A DNA stretch of 64,000 nt from Catenulispora sp. MAP5-51 (GCF_041261205.1 NZ_JBGCCH010000024.1:80587-144586); one strand, 5' to 3'. Positions 1-8,925 are shown, counted from the first letter of the stretch. Numbers and translations: made by a program. Notes: generated from the sequence alone by a model not told the origin.

Positions 1-1
1 C

Positions 2-118
2 GTCCTGGACCAGGGCGTGGTGGTCGGGTCCGGGACCCACAGCGAGCTGATGGAATCCAACGAGACCTACCGGGAGATCGTGCTCTCGCAGCTCACCGAA
101 GAGGAGGCCGCGGCATGA
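2..118 (+). CDS. ABC transporter ATP-binding protein, 3' end only
   Basis: This is the last 38 codons of a gene that begins before the window. The visible tail has the usual end of an ABC exporter ATPase: a D-loop/H-loop distal segment with Gly-Thr-His-x-Glu-Leu, then an acidic stretch ending in Glu-Glu-Glu-Ala-Ala-Ala. Its TGA overlaps the ATG of the next gene (ATGA), so the two are translationally coupled. The pair probably encodes a heterodimeric half-transporter exporter, an inference from the arrangement. Confidence 0.85.
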   Translation, partial: VLDQGVVVGSGTHSELMESNETYREIVLSQLTEEEAAA

Positions 119-2346
119 GCACGGGGAACGGGAACGGGAGCGGCGCGAACGCCGAGCAGAACGGCGCCGGCCAGAACGGCGCCAGCCAGAGCAGCGCCGA
201 GCAGAACGGCGCGGCTCAGAACGGTGCAGGCCAGAACGGTGCAGGCCAGAACGGCGCTGGCCAGAACGGCGCCACCCAGAACGGCGCGGCTCAGAACGGC
301 GCCCAGCCGGAGGCCGCGAACAAGCCGCCGGTCCCGGGCGCGCCCGGCCCCGGCGGCGACCGCCTGGAGACCGAGAGCGAGGGCGACGCGCCCCGTCCGC
401 AGCAGGGCGGCGCGCTGCGCGGCCCGGCGGCGTTCATGTCGGGTCCGGCCGCGAAGTCCAAGGACTTCAAGGGCTCCTCGCGCCGGCTGCTGTCCTACCT
501 GCGTCCGGAGCGCCCGATCCTCATCGTCTCGATGGTGATGGCGGCGATCGGCGTGGGGATGTCGGTCTGGGGACCGAAGCTGCTGGGCAAGGCCACCGAC
601 CTGATCTTCGCCGGCGTCATCGGCAAGCAGGCCAAGGCCGGTCCGAACGGCCAGTATCCGACCAAGCAGGAGATCATCCAGCGTCTGCGGGACACCGGCC
701 ACGGCACCCAGGCCGACCTGCTGAAGTCCATCAACTTCACGCCGGGCCACGGCATCGACTTCACCAAGGTCGGGCACGTCCTGGCGATCCTGCTGGGGAT
801 CTACGTCCTGGTCTTCGTCTGCATGATGATCCAGTCGCGGCTGGTGATCGTGGTGGTCAACCGGGCGATGGCGCGGCTGCGCACCGACATCGAGGCCAAG
901 CTGAGCCGGCTGCCGCTGTCCTACTTCGACAAGCAGCCGCGCGGCGAGGTCCTGTCCCGGGCCACCAACGACGTGGACAACCTGGCGCAGTCGCTGCAGC
1001 AGTCGCTGGCGCAGGTGGTGATGCAGGTCTTCACGCTGATCGGCGTGACCGCCTTCATGCTGTGGACCTCCTGGCTGCTGGGCCTGATCGCGATCGCGAC
1101 GGTGCCGCTGTCGGTGCTGGTCGCCGGGCAGATCGGCAAGCGGTCCAAGCCGCAGTTCGTCAAGCAGTGGGCGGCCACCGGGCGGCTGAACGCGCACATC
1201 GAGGAGATGTACACCGGCCACCAGCTGGTGAAGGCGTTCGGCCGGCAGGAGGAGTCGGCGGCGGAGTTCAAGAAGCAGAACGACTCGCTGAACGACGCCA
1301 GCTTCCGGGCCCAGTTCATCAGCGGCCTGATCCAGCCGGCGATGATGTTCCTCGGCAACGTCACCTATGTGCTGGTCGCGGTGGTCGGCGGCCTGCGGGT
1401 CTCGGCCGGCGCGCTGTCGCTGGGCAGCGTCCAGGCCTCGATCCAGTACACGCGGCAGTTCAGCATGCCGCTGTCGCAGGTCGCGGCGATGGCCAACATG
1501 ATGCAGTCCGGGGTGGCCTCGGCCGAGCGGATCTTCCAGATCCTGGACGCCGAGGAGATGTCCGCCGAGCCGGCGCAGCCGGTGGAGCTGGAGCACGTCC
1601 AGGGGCGGGTGGAGTTCCAGGACGTGAACTTCAGCTACTCCGCCGACCGGCCGCTGATCGAGGACCTGTCGCTGGCCGTGCAGCCGGGGCAGACCGTGGC
1701 CATCGTCGGCCCGACCGGGGCCGGCAAGACCACGCTGGTGAACCTCCTGATGCGGTTCTACGAGGTGGACTCCGGCGCGATCCTGCTCGACGGCGTCGAC
1801 ACGGCCCTGATGTCGCGGGAGTACCTGCGGGACCAGACCGGCATGGTGCTGCAGGACGCGTGGCTGTTCGGCGGCACCATCGCCGACAACATCGCCTACG
1901 GCACCCAGGACGCCTCGATGGAGCGGATCCAGACCGCCGCGGCGGCCACGCACGTGGACCACTTCGTGCGCACGCTCCCCGACGGCTACGACACCGTGAT
2001 CGACGAGGAGGGCTCGAACCTCTCGGCGGGCGAGAAGCAGCTGATCACGATCGCCCGGGCCTTCCTGGCCGAGCCGGCGATCCTGATCCTGGACGAGGCC
2101 ACCTCCTCGGTCGACACCCGCACCGAGGTGCTCATCCAGCGCGCGATGAACAAGCTGCGCGAGGGCCGGACCTCGTTCGTCATCGCGCACCGGCTGTCCA
2201 CGATCCGCGACGCCGACATGATCCTGGTCATGGAGAACGGCCGGATCGTGGAGACGGGGACGCACACGCAGCTGCTGGACGCCGACGGGGCTTACTCGCG
2301 GCTGTACGCGGCCCAGTTCGCGCAGGCCCTGGCCGAGGTCGACTAG
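115..2346 (+). CDS. ABC transporter, fused permease and ATPase (exporter half)
   Basis: A 743-residue half-transporter of the multidrug/lipid exporter type, with a membrane domain followed by a nucleotide-binding domain. The TM domain spans about residues 125-460. The ATPase has Walker A GPTGAGKTT near residue 532, the signature LSAGEKQ near 636 and Walker B ILILDEATSS near 657, all intact. Residues 15-62 are unusual: a low-complexity tract of Gln-Asn-Gly-Ala repeats, then a Pro/Gly-rich linker, so the N-terminus is about 110 residues longer than typical. The start overlaps the upstream ABC gene stop, which supports a heterodimer. The substrate cannot be told from sequence. A strong hairpin terminator follows. 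Confidence 0.93.
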   Translation: MSTGNGNGSGANAEQNGAGQNGASQSSAEQNGAAQNGAGQNGAGQNGAGQNGATQNGAAQNGAQPEAANKPPVPGAPGPGGDRLETESEGDAPRPQQGGALRGPAAFMSGPAAKSKDFKGSSRRLLSYLRPERPILIVSMVMAAIGVGMSVWGPKLLGKATDLIFAGVIGKQAKAGPNGQYPTKQEIIQRLRDTGHGTQADLLKSINFTPGHGIDFTKVGHVLAILLGIYVLVFVCMMIQSRLVIVVVNRAMARLRTDIEAKLSRLPLSYFDKQPRGEVLSRATNDVDNLAQSLQQSLAQVVMQVFTLIGVTAFMLWTSWLLGLIAIATVPLSVLVAGQIGKRSKPQFVKQWAATGRLNAHIEEMYTGHQLVKAFGRQEESAAEFKKQNDSLNDASFRAQFISGLIQPAMMFLGNVTYVLVAVVGGLRVSAGALSLGSVQASIQYTRQFSMPLSQVAAMANMMQSGVASAERIFQILDAEEMSAEPAQPVELEHVQGRVEFQDVNFSYSADRPLIEDLSLAVQPGQTVAIVGPTGAGKTTLVNLLMRFYEVDSGAILLDGVDTALMSREYLRDQTGMVLQDAWLFGGTIADNIAYGTQDASMERIQTAAAATHVDHFVRTLPDGYDTVIDEEGSNLSAGEKQLITIARAFLAEPAILILDEATSSVDTRTEVLIQRAMNKLREGRTSFVIAHRLSTIRDADMILVMENGRIVETGTHTQLLDADGAYSRLYAAQFAQALAEVD

Positions 2347-2408
2347 TACCGGTCGACTGACACCGGTTCGACTGACCGGTCGATCAAGCCAAAGGCCTGC
2401 GTCACCAC

Positions 2409-2448
2409 GGGCCGGCCGACTCCGAGGGGGGAGTCGGCCGGCCCGTTT
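2409..2448 (+). terminator. Rho-independent terminator after the ABC exporter
   Basis: A perfect 15-base-pair stem (2409-2423 with 2430-2444), loop of six, followed by GTTT. It lies 62 bases after the ABC gene stop and ends that operon. Confidence 0.85.
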
Positions 2449-2493
2449 CGCGTTCGTCACCGACCTGAGAAGAGAGGTTGTTAAGCTCCGAAG

Positions 2494-3270
2494 ATGGCTC
2501 ACGAGCAAGCGGCAGTCCGGTATCTGAAGGCCCTGGAGGCGACCCTCGCGCCGGACATGGTGCGCGGCGTGTACGTCGTCGGCTCCGCCGCGCTCGGCAG
2601 TTGGCGGCCCGGGCGCAGCGATCTGGACGTGCTGGTGGTGCTGGACCGCCCGATGAGCGTCTCGGATGCGGCGATGATCGGCGAGATGCACGCCGTGCTG
2701 GAGGCCACGCGCGCCGACGGTCCGCACAGCGACGCGCACTACGTCACCCCGGATCTGCTCGGGGCACGCAGCGAGGTGAAAGTTCCGTTCGCGGTGGACG
2801 GGGTCTTCAAGCCCGAGGGGCATGTCACCGATCCGGTGCTGTGGGCGGTTCTGGCCAAGCACGGGATCACGCTGCACGGCCCGAGCGCCTCGGAGTTGCG
2901 GGTGGCTCCGGATCCGGCGTGGCTGCGGGAGTGGAACCACGGGAACCTGGAGTCGTACTGGCGCGGGCAGGTCGGCTACCGGCCGCATTTCGCGAAACAG
3001 GATCCTGATGCCGCGGTCGACCCCTACCTGCTGGCCTGGGAGGCGACCGGTCCGGGGCGGCTGCACGCGACGATCGCCACCGGGGAGGTCATCTCGAAGG
3101 AGGCTTCGGCGGACTACACGGCGAAGCTCTTCCCGAAGTACGCGGATCTGTGCGCGAAGGCGAAGGCGTATCGGCTGGGCGATGAGAGCGTCACGTGTAC
3201 GACAACTGAGGTGCTTCGGGTGATCGACCTGGTAGAGGCCGTGTGCAACTCGGCAAAGGAACTGCCATGA
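2494..3270 (+). CDS. Nucleotidyltransferase, aminoglycoside adenylyltransferase-like
   Basis: A 258-residue protein with the polymerase-beta type nucleotidyltransferase signature near its start: Gly30-Ser31, then Asp43-x-Asp45 in a Gly-Arg-Ser-Asp-Leu-Asp context. These residues bind the metal and nucleotide. The length and the helical C-terminal half resemble the ANT(9)/ANT(3'') group (DUF4111 C-terminal region), which adenylates aminoglycosides. Resistance in this organism is not shown; many chromosomal members have unknown substrates. The ribosome site before the ATG is weak. The gene stands alone between a terminator and the lipase gene. Confidence 0.75.
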   Translation: MAHEQAAVRYLKALEATLAPDMVRGVYVVGSAALGSWRPGRSDLDVLVVLDRPMSVSDAAMIGEMHAVLEATRADGPHSDAHYVTPDLLGARSEVKVPFAVDGVFKPEGHVTDPVLWAVLAKHGITLHGPSASELRVAPDPAWLREWNHGNLESYWRGQVGYRPHFAKQDPDAAVDPYLLAWEATGPGRLHATIATGEVISKEASADYTAKLFPKYADLCAKAKAYRLGDESVTCTTTEVLRVIDLVEAVCNSAKELP

Positions 3271-3302
3271 ATCCGTGACTTCCTGGCTACCTGCGAGTAG
3301 CT

Positions 3303-3316
3303 TTACCGACCGGTAA
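3303..3316. promoter_or_regulatory. Palindrome upstream of the lipase gene
   Basis: TTACCGACCGGTAA: perfect six-base arms around a two-base centre, 78 bases before the lipase start. It is the same design as the palindrome at 50546-50557 in front of a TetR gene. The regulator is not identified. Confidence 0.45.
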
Positions 3317-3393
3317 CCACACGCGTGTGACCCTGATCTGTATTGGCCAAATGCAGATCCCCGAACCGCTCGCCCCGGTCTAAGGGAGTCAGT

Positions 3394-4305
3394 ATGCGTC
3401 CCTTCAGTTCTCGCGCAATCGCTCCTGCGTCGCTCATTATGCGCAAGTTGCGAATGGGCCCAAACCGCATGCTCCACGCAATTTCCGCCTTGCTCTTGGC
3501 TGTGCCGTTCCTGGCATTGGCTGCCCCGGCCCAGGCCGTCACCTCGTCGGGGATCAACGACTTCTCCTGCAGGCCCAGCGCCTCGCACCCCCGACCGGTG
3601 GTGCTGGTGCACGGCACGTTCGCCAACGCCGGTGACAACTGGCTGGTCGGCGCGCCCTACATCGCCTCGCGCGGTTTCTGCGTCTTCGAGCTCGACTACG
3701 GCCAGGAGCCCGGCATCCCGGTGTTCCACGGTCTGGCGCCGGTGGCGCAGTCCGCGCAGCAGCTCTCCGACTACGTCAACCAGGTGCTCGCCGCCACCGG
3801 CGCCTCGCAGGTCGACATCGTCGGGCACAGCCAGGGCGGGATGATGCCCCGCTACTACCTGAAGTTCCTCGGCGGCGCCGCCAAGGTGCACACGCTGGTG
3901 GGCCTCGCGCCCTCCAACCACGGCACCGACCTCGACGGCATCGAGACGCTGGCCGCCGACTACTTCCCCGGCGCGATCGGCCTGATCGGCACGGCGTGCC
4001 CGGCGTGCACCGACCAGATCGTCGGATCGCCGCTGATGCAACAGCTGAACGCCGGCGGGGACACCGTGCCCGGCGTGCAGTACACGGTGATCTCCACGGT
4101 GTACGACGAGGTCGTGACGCCGTGGCAGTCGCAGGCTCTCAACGGGCCCAACGTGCACAACGTCGTGCTGCAGAACCTGTGCGCCACCGACCTGTCCGAG
4201 CACGTGACCATCGGCACCACCGACAAGATCGCGCTGCACGAGACGGTCAACGCCCTGGACCCGGCACACGCGACGCCGACGAACTGCCTGTCGGTCTTCT
4301 CGTAG
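3394..4305 (+). CDS. Secreted triacylglycerol lipase/esterase
   Basis: A 303-residue alpha/beta hydrolase of the class 2 bacterial lipase type. A signal peptide occupies about residues 1-48 (hydrophobic core, cleavage after Ala-Gln-Ala). The oxyanion region VLVHGTF follows, and the nucleophile elbow Gly-His-Ser146-Gln-Gly-Gly is present. Cysteines in the mature part suggest disulfides, as in exported esterases. The start chosen has AAGGGA six to eight bases upstream; an in-frame ATG at 3343 has no such site. The N-terminal region before the hydrophobic core is long, so translation could instead start at Met16 or Met21. Expected to hydrolyse lipid esters outside the cell. Confidence 0.85.
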   Translation: MRPFSSRAIAPASLIMRKLRMGPNRMLHAISALLLAVPFLALAAPAQAVTSSGINDFSCRPSASHPRPVVLVHGTFANAGDNWLVGAPYIASRGFCVFELDYGQEPGIPVFHGLAPVAQSAQQLSDYVNQVLAATGASQVDIVGHSQGGMMPRYYLKFLGGAAKVHTLVGLAPSNHGTDLDGIETLAADYFPGAIGLIGTACPACTDQIVGSPLMQQLNAGGDTVPGVQYTVISTVYDEVVTPWQSQALNGPNVHNVVLQNLCATDLSEHVTIGTTDKIALHETVNALDPAHATPTNCLSVFS

Positions 4306-4366
4306 ATCGCCTATTTCCAAGACACGCCCCAGATCCGCCACGATGCGGCAGCTCTAAAGTCGAGCC

Positions 4367-4822
4367 ATGACTCAAGAGCCCGACTGTTACAGCTGCCGCA
4401 ACGACGCCCGCCTCGCCGACCTGCCACCCCGCGAACGCATCGGCCACGACGAACACTGGCGCGCGGCACACGCGATCGGCACAGCCCTGCCGGGCTGGCT
4501 GGTGCTGGTGCCGCGCCGCCACGTCACGACGATCGCCGAACTGACCGACGCCGAGGCGGCGGGACTGGGCAACTGGCAGGTCCGGCTCTCGCGCGCGCTG
4601 CACGCGGTGACGGGCTGCCAGAAGACGTACGTCGTGCAGTTCGCCGAGGCGGCCGGCTTCGGGCACGTGCACTTCCACATCGTCCCCCGCAGCCCCGAAC
4701 TGCCGCCGGAGCTGCGGGGGCCGCGGGTGTTCGAGCTGCTCGGGCGCGACGAGGACGAGGCCCTCACGGGCGAGCGGATGGATGAGATCGCGGTGGCGCT
4801 GAGGGCTGCGTTGGAAAGCTAG
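4367..4822 (+). CDS. HIT family nucleotide-binding protein
   Basis: A 151-residue histidine-triad protein. The triad His100-Val-His102-Phe-His104-Ile-Val is intact near the middle; in this family the middle histidine attacks the alpha-phosphate of nucleoside phosphoramidates or dinucleotides. Cys7 and Cys10 near the N-terminus could bind zinc as in some HIT proteins. It probably acts in the cytosol as a hydrolase, but the substrate is unknown. The stop codon TAG lies inside the inverted-repeat element that begins at 4819. Confidence 0.9.
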   Translation: MTQEPDCYSCRNDARLADLPPRERIGHDEHWRAAHAIGTALPGWLVLVPRRHVTTIAELTDAEAAGLGNWQVRLSRALHAVTGCQKTYVVQFAEAAGFGHVHFHIVPRSPELPPELRGPRVFELLGRDEDEALTGERMDEIAVALRAALES

Positions 4823-5014
4823 ACGATTGACTCCTGGGGGTACCGGCGGCGAAACGGTTGATCAGCGGCGCCTGGCCGCCCCGGCCGACCACCCACAGCC
4901 AACCAGGATGAGGGAGGTCGTCCGTGACGCCCATGCTTGCTGCTGAACCGTTTCGCAAGACTGCTTGTCAGGTGCGGTGCTGCTTGCCGGAACCCCCAGG
5001 AATCAACCGTCTAG
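4819..5014. repeat. MITE-like inverted-repeat element between convergent genes
   Basis: The outer 29 bases on the left (4819-4847) and right (4986-5014) are inverted copies with three differences. A second, inner pair (about 4849-4866 and 4942-4956, core GCGAAACGGTT) continues the symmetry, and the right arm carries about 29 extra bases between the two parts. The middle codes for nothing obvious. The outer ends begin CTAG, so the element supplies the stop codon of the HIT gene on one side and of the LacI gene on the other. It could act as a bidirectional terminator and looks like a small non-autonomous mobile element. Confidence 0.7.
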
Positions 5015-6057
5015 TCCACCACAGCCTGCTGCACCACGAACCTGCCCGGCAGCGGCGGCCCCACCGCCTTGCCGCCGGATCCGCGGTCCATGAAGCGGGT
5101 CGCGAGGACCACCGAGCGGGCGGCGGCGTCGTCGCCGTCGATGCGGCCGAACAGCAGCTGCGCGGCGGTGCGGCCCAGGGCCGCGGGGTCCTGGCTGACC
5201 ACTGATATCGGCGGGTCGAGCTTGTCGGCGAGCAGGAAGTCGTCGAAGCCGACCAGGGCCAGGCGGCGGGTGGCGCCGGCCTCCACCGCGCCGAGGGTGA
5301 CCAGGTCGTTGCCGCTGAACAGGGCGGTGGGCGGGTTGGGTGCCTTCATCATGTCGGCGATCGCCCTGGCCGCTTCGGGGACGCCGCGCAGGCCGTGGCG
5401 GACCAGGGCCGGGTCGACGGCCAGGCCCGCGGCGGCCATGGCTTGTTCGTAGCCGATGAAGCGTTCGCGCTGGGTCCAGATCTCCTGGCGGTCGCCCAGG
5501 TAGGCGATGCGGCTGTGGCCCCGGTCCAGCAGGTGGCGGACGGCCGTGGCGGTGCCGGCGCGGTTGTCCACCGCGACGCAGTCCACGTCCAGGCCGGTGG
5601 CCGGGCGGTCGACGCAGACCACCTTCACGCCGCGGGCCATCTGCGCGCGGAAGAAGGGGCGGTTGCCGCCGGTGGGGACCAGGACCAGACCGTCGACCTG
5701 GCGGGCACTGAAGGCCGAGACCACGTCGCGCTCGCGGCGCGGGTCGTCGTTGGTGCTGCCGACCAGGACCAGGAAGCCGCGGCGGTACGCCTCGTCCTCC
5801 ACCGAGCGGGCCAGGGCGGAGAAGAACGGGTTCGCCAGGTCGTCCACCACCAGACCGATGGTGCGCGAATCCTGCGCTTTGCGGCGAAGGTTGCGGGCGA
5901 TGTCGTTACGCTGGTATCCCAGAGCCCTGATCGCCTCCTCGACGCGGGCGGCCGTGGCCGGCGCCACGCCGGCCTCCCCGGCCACCACGCGCGAGACGGT
6001 CATCAGTGACACCCCCGCCGCCTGCGCCACGTCCTTCATCGTGGGCCGCGCTGCCAT
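5011..6057 (-). CDS. LacI family transcriptional regulator
   Basis: A 348-residue repressor. The N-terminal helix-turn-helix (about residues 6-27, MKDVAQAAGVSLMTVSRVV) and hinge helix (about 50-60) are typical, followed by a periplasmic-binding-protein fold that senses a sugar. It is divergent from the GH92 mannosidase gene, with two palindromes in the shared promoter region, so it most likely represses that gene and itself until a mannose-containing ligand binds. The ligand is inferred from the neighbour only. The stop codon lies in the inverted-repeat element. Confidence 0.92.
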   Translation of the reverse strand: MAARPTMKDVAQAAGVSLMTVSRVVAGEAGVAPATAARVEEAIRALGYQRNDIARNLRRKAQDSRTIGLVVDDLANPFFSALARSVEDEAYRRGFLVLVGSTNDDPRRERDVVSAFSARQVDGLVLVPTGGNRPFFRAQMARGVKVVCVDRPATGLDVDCVAVDNRAGTATAVRHLLDRGHSRIAYLGDRQEIWTQRERFIGYEQAMAAAGLAVDPALVRHGLRGVPEAARAIADMMKAPNPPTALFSGNDLVTLGAVEAGATRRLALVGFDDFLLADKLDPPISVVSQDPAALGRTAAQLLFGRIDGDDAAARSVVLATRFMDRGSGGKAVGPPLPGRFVVQQAVVD

Positions 6058-6077
6058 CCGACCTCCTAGTTCGGCTG

Positions 6078-6089
6078 GTTAACGTTACC
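6078..6089. promoter_or_regulatory. Probable LacI-type operator near the lacI start
   Basis: A near-palindrome centred on CG, GGTTAACGTTACC, with the eight central bases TAACGTTA perfectly symmetric. It sits 20 bases upstream of the regulator's start codon, a position suited to autoregulation. A central CG is the rule for LacI-family operators. Confidence 0.55.
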
Positions 6090-6153
6090 ATCCGTGATTC
6101 CTCAGCGCCCCCCATTGACAACTCTTCTCAGGGGCCAGACAATCCCCGGTGCC

Positions 6154-6167
6154 TGTGAACGTTCACA
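6154..6167. promoter_or_regulatory. Probable LacI-type operator before the mannosidase
   Basis: A perfect 14-base palindrome TGTGAACGTTCACA with central CG, 38 bases before the GH92 start codon, between the two divergent genes. The size and symmetry fit a LacI-family repressor site. Confidence 0.65.
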
Positions 6168-6204
6168 ACATACTGAGTCAGTTGCCGTCGAGAGAAGAGA
6201 CACC

Positions 6205-8895
6205 GTGACCAGTCCGAACCGCACAGGGCGCCCACCTCGGCGCCGCAGCTCCCTGATATCGGCCGGGGCCTTGATCGCCGCGGCTGCCCTGGGCACCGCG
6301 GGCCTGTCCGCCGGCGCCGCGCAAGCCAGCACGAAGGCCGCCGTCAAGGCCGCCTTCGTCGCCGACCCCGCCTCCACGGTCAACACCCTGGTGATGACCT
6401 CCGGCGGCGGCAACGACTTCCCGGGCGCCGACTCCCCGTTCGGCATGGTGCAGTGGGGCCCGGACTCCCCCAACGGCAGCCGCAACGACGGCGGCGGCTA
6501 CGACTACGGCGCCACCAGCACCCGCGGCTTCTCCCTGACGCACATGGCCGGCCCCGGCTGCGGCGCGATGGGCGACGTGCCGGTGCTGCCCTTCACCGGG
6601 GGTCTGCCCTCCGGGGACCCGGGTGTGCTCACCGAGTCGCTGAACCACAGCACCGAGACCGGCGACGCCGGCTACTACACGGTGAGCACCGGATCGACGC
6701 CGGTGAAGACCGAGCTGACGACCACGGCCCACACCGGGATGGCCCGCTTCACCTTCCCGGCCACCACGCAGGCCGACCTGCTGCTCAAGCTGCTGGACAG
6801 CGAGAACGGCAGCAGCAACACCGCCGCGCAGATCGTCGGCAGCAACGAGGTCACCGGCCAAGTCACCTCCGGCGGCTTCTGCGGCGAGACCGGCAGCTAC
6901 ACGCTGCACTTCGACATGGTCTTCGACCAGTCCTTCACGTCCTCGCAGGTCATCTCCGAGAGCGGCCAGGGCAGCCCGAACTCGGTGTTCCTGAACTTCA
7001 ACACCAGCTCCAACCAGGTGGTCCAGGCCAAGGTCGGCCTGTCCTACGTCTCGGCCGCAAACGCTTCCGCGAACCTGGCCGCCGAGCAGTCGGGGTTCAA
7101 CTTCTCCACGGTGCAGACCGCGGCGCACAACGCCTGGAACGCGCAGCTGGGCAAGATCCAGATCGCCGGCGGCACCGCCGCCCAGCAGCAGCTGTTCTAC
7201 ACCTCGCTCTACCACGCGCTGCTGCACCCCAACACGGTGACCGACGTCAACGGCCAGTACATGGGCTTCGACAACGCCGTGCACACCGCGGCCTCCGGGC
7301 ACGCGCAGTACGACCAGTTCTCCGGCTGGGACGTCTACAAGGGGCAGACGCAGCTCGACGCGTTCGTCGACCCCTCGATCGCCTCGGACCAGGCCCAGTC
7401 GCTGGTCAACGACTACGCCCAAGGCGGGACGTTCCCGCAGTGGGGCTTCATGAACTTCTACAACTGGGTCATGGACGGTGACCCGGCCACCGCGGCGATC
7501 TCCAACTACTACGCCTTCGGCGGCACCGTCTTCGACACGTCGACAGCGCTGTCGGACATGCTCACCGAGGCCACCACGAACAACAACGTGCGCCGCGGCA
7601 CCTCGCTGGAGAACACCTACGGCTACCTGCCCTCCGACCTGTACACCGGGTCCCTGGGCTGCTGCAACGTCCGCGACTCGGCCTCCAGCCTGATCGAGTA
7701 CGACAACGCCGACTTCGCCCTGTCCCGCTTCGCCTCGGCCATGGGCGACTCGGCGAACGCCACCAAGTTCAACGTCCGGGCCAACAACTGGAAGCACATC
7801 TTCAACCCGGCCAACCAGCTGCTGAACCCGGTGGAGTCCAACGGGAACTTCGACAGCATCACCACCGGCACCACGACCGGGTTCACCGAGTCCACGGCCG
7901 CGCAGAACCGCTTCGACGTCGGCTTCGACCAGACCGGACTGGCCGCGCTCTACGGCGGCAACAGCACGATCAACTCGGCGCTGGACTACTACTTCCAGAC
8001 CTTCAACAGCGCCCACTCCGACCAGTCGTTCCTGTCCAACGAGGTGGACCTGGGCACCCCCTGGTTCTACGACTGGACCGGCGAGCCCTCGCACACCCAG
8101 TCGGTCGTGAACCGGTTCCTGAACCAGCTGTACCAGGACACCCCCGGCGGTTTCCCGAACAACGACGACCTGGGCACCATGTCCTCGCAGTACGTCTGGG
8201 GCGCCCTGGGCATCTACCCGGTGACCCCGGGCAGCGCGGACCTGGCGTACAACAGCCCGCTGTTCACGCAGGCGGTCGTGCACCTGGACTCCGGCAAGAC
8301 CATCACGATCAACGCCCCGGCCGCCTCGTCGAGCAACTACTACGTGCAGTCGCTGAACGTGAACGGCACGGCCAGCACGCACACCTGGCTGCCGGCCTCG
8401 ACCTGGAAGGCCGGCGTCACGCTGGACTTCACGCTCGGCTCCTCGGCGTCCTCCTGGGGCACCGGCGCCGGCGACGCGCCGCCGTCCTACGACCAGAGCA
8501 GCTCCGGCAGCAGCACCGGCCCGATCACCTCGGGCATCGCCGGCAAGTGCGCCGACGACAGCAGCCGCGGCACCGCCAACGGCACGCACATCCAGCTGTG
8601 GACGTGCAACGGCTCGGTCGCGCAGCAGTTCACGGTCAACTCCAACGGGAGTCTGGGCGTCATGGGCGGTTGCGTGGACGTCACCAGCGGCGGCACCACC
8701 GACGGCACCCTGGTGCAGCTGTACACGTGCAACGGCACCGGGTCCCAGGTGTGGCAGCAGCAGTCCAACGGCTCGCTGGTGAACCCGCAGTCCGGCAAGT
8801 GCCTGGACGACCCGAACAGCACCACGACCGACGGCACGCAGTTGCAGATCTACACCTGCAACGGCACCAACGCCCAGAAGTGGACGCTGCCGTAA
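6205..8895 (+). CDS. Secreted GH92 alpha-mannosidase with ricin-type lectin domain
   Basis: An 896-residue exported enzyme. A signal peptide with an arginine-rich n-region (RRRSS) and Ala-rich core ends near residue 42. The body matches glycoside hydrolase family 92, calcium-dependent exo-alpha-mannosidases, with the FPNNDDLGTMSSQYVWGALG segment characteristic of the catalytic (alpha/alpha)6 part. Residues about 772-896 are a ricin-B/CBM13 trefoil with three QxW-type repeats and regular cysteines that would bind carbohydrate. The GTG start has a GAGAAGAGA ribosome site just upstream; an in-frame ATG at 6094 lies before the operator and is unlikely. Probably trims alpha-mannosides of glycans or mannans outside the cell, under control of the divergent LacI protein. 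Confidence 0.92.
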   Translation: MTSPNRTGRPPRRRSSLISAGALIAAAALGTAGLSAGAAQASTKAAVKAAFVADPASTVNTLVMTSGGGNDFPGADSPFGMVQWGPDSPNGSRNDGGGYDYGATSTRGFSLTHMAGPGCGAMGDVPVLPFTGGLPSGDPGVLTESLNHSTETGDAGYYTVSTGSTPVKTELTTTAHTGMARFTFPATTQADLLLKLLDSENGSSNTAAQIVGSNEVTGQVTSGGFCGETGSYTLHFDMVFDQSFTSSQVISESGQGSPNSVFLNFNTSSNQVVQAKVGLSYVSAANASANLAAEQSGFNFSTVQTAAHNAWNAQLGKIQIAGGTAAQQQLFYTSLYHALLHPNTVTDVNGQYMGFDNAVHTAASGHAQYDQFSGWDVYKGQTQLDAFVDPSIASDQAQSLVNDYAQGGTFPQWGFMNFYNWVMDGDPATAAISNYYAFGGTVFDTSTALSDMLTEATTNNNVRRGTSLENTYGYLPSDLYTGSLGCCNVRDSASSLIEYDNADFALSRFASAMGDSANATKFNVRANNWKHIFNPANQLLNPVESNGNFDSITTGTTTGFTESTAAQNRFDVGFDQTGLAALYGGNSTINSALDYYFQTFNSAHSDQSFLSNEVDLGTPWFYDWTGEPSHTQSVVNRFLNQLYQDTPGGFPNNDDLGTMSSQYVWGALGIYPVTPGSADLAYNSPLFTQAVVHLDSGKTITINAPAASSSNYYVQSLNVNGTASTHTWLPASTWKAGVTLDFTLGSSASSWGTGAGDAPPSYDQSSSGSSTGPITSGIAGKCADDSSRGTANGTHIQLWTCNGSVAQQFTVNSNGSLGVMGGCVDVTSGGTTDGTLVQLYTCNGTGSQVWQQQSNGSLVNPQSGKCLDDPNSTTTDGTQLQIYTCNGTNAQKWTLP

Positions 8896-8925
8896 CGGTC
8901 GAGACGCAAGGCGAAAACTCAAGTA

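Noticed and set aside
67..4341. Minus-strand open frame of 1,424 codons
   Set aside because: It runs antisense to the ABC exporter, nucleotidyltransferase and lipase genes, is rich in Arg/His/Gly/Val as expected from GC-rich antisense, and matches no domain pattern.
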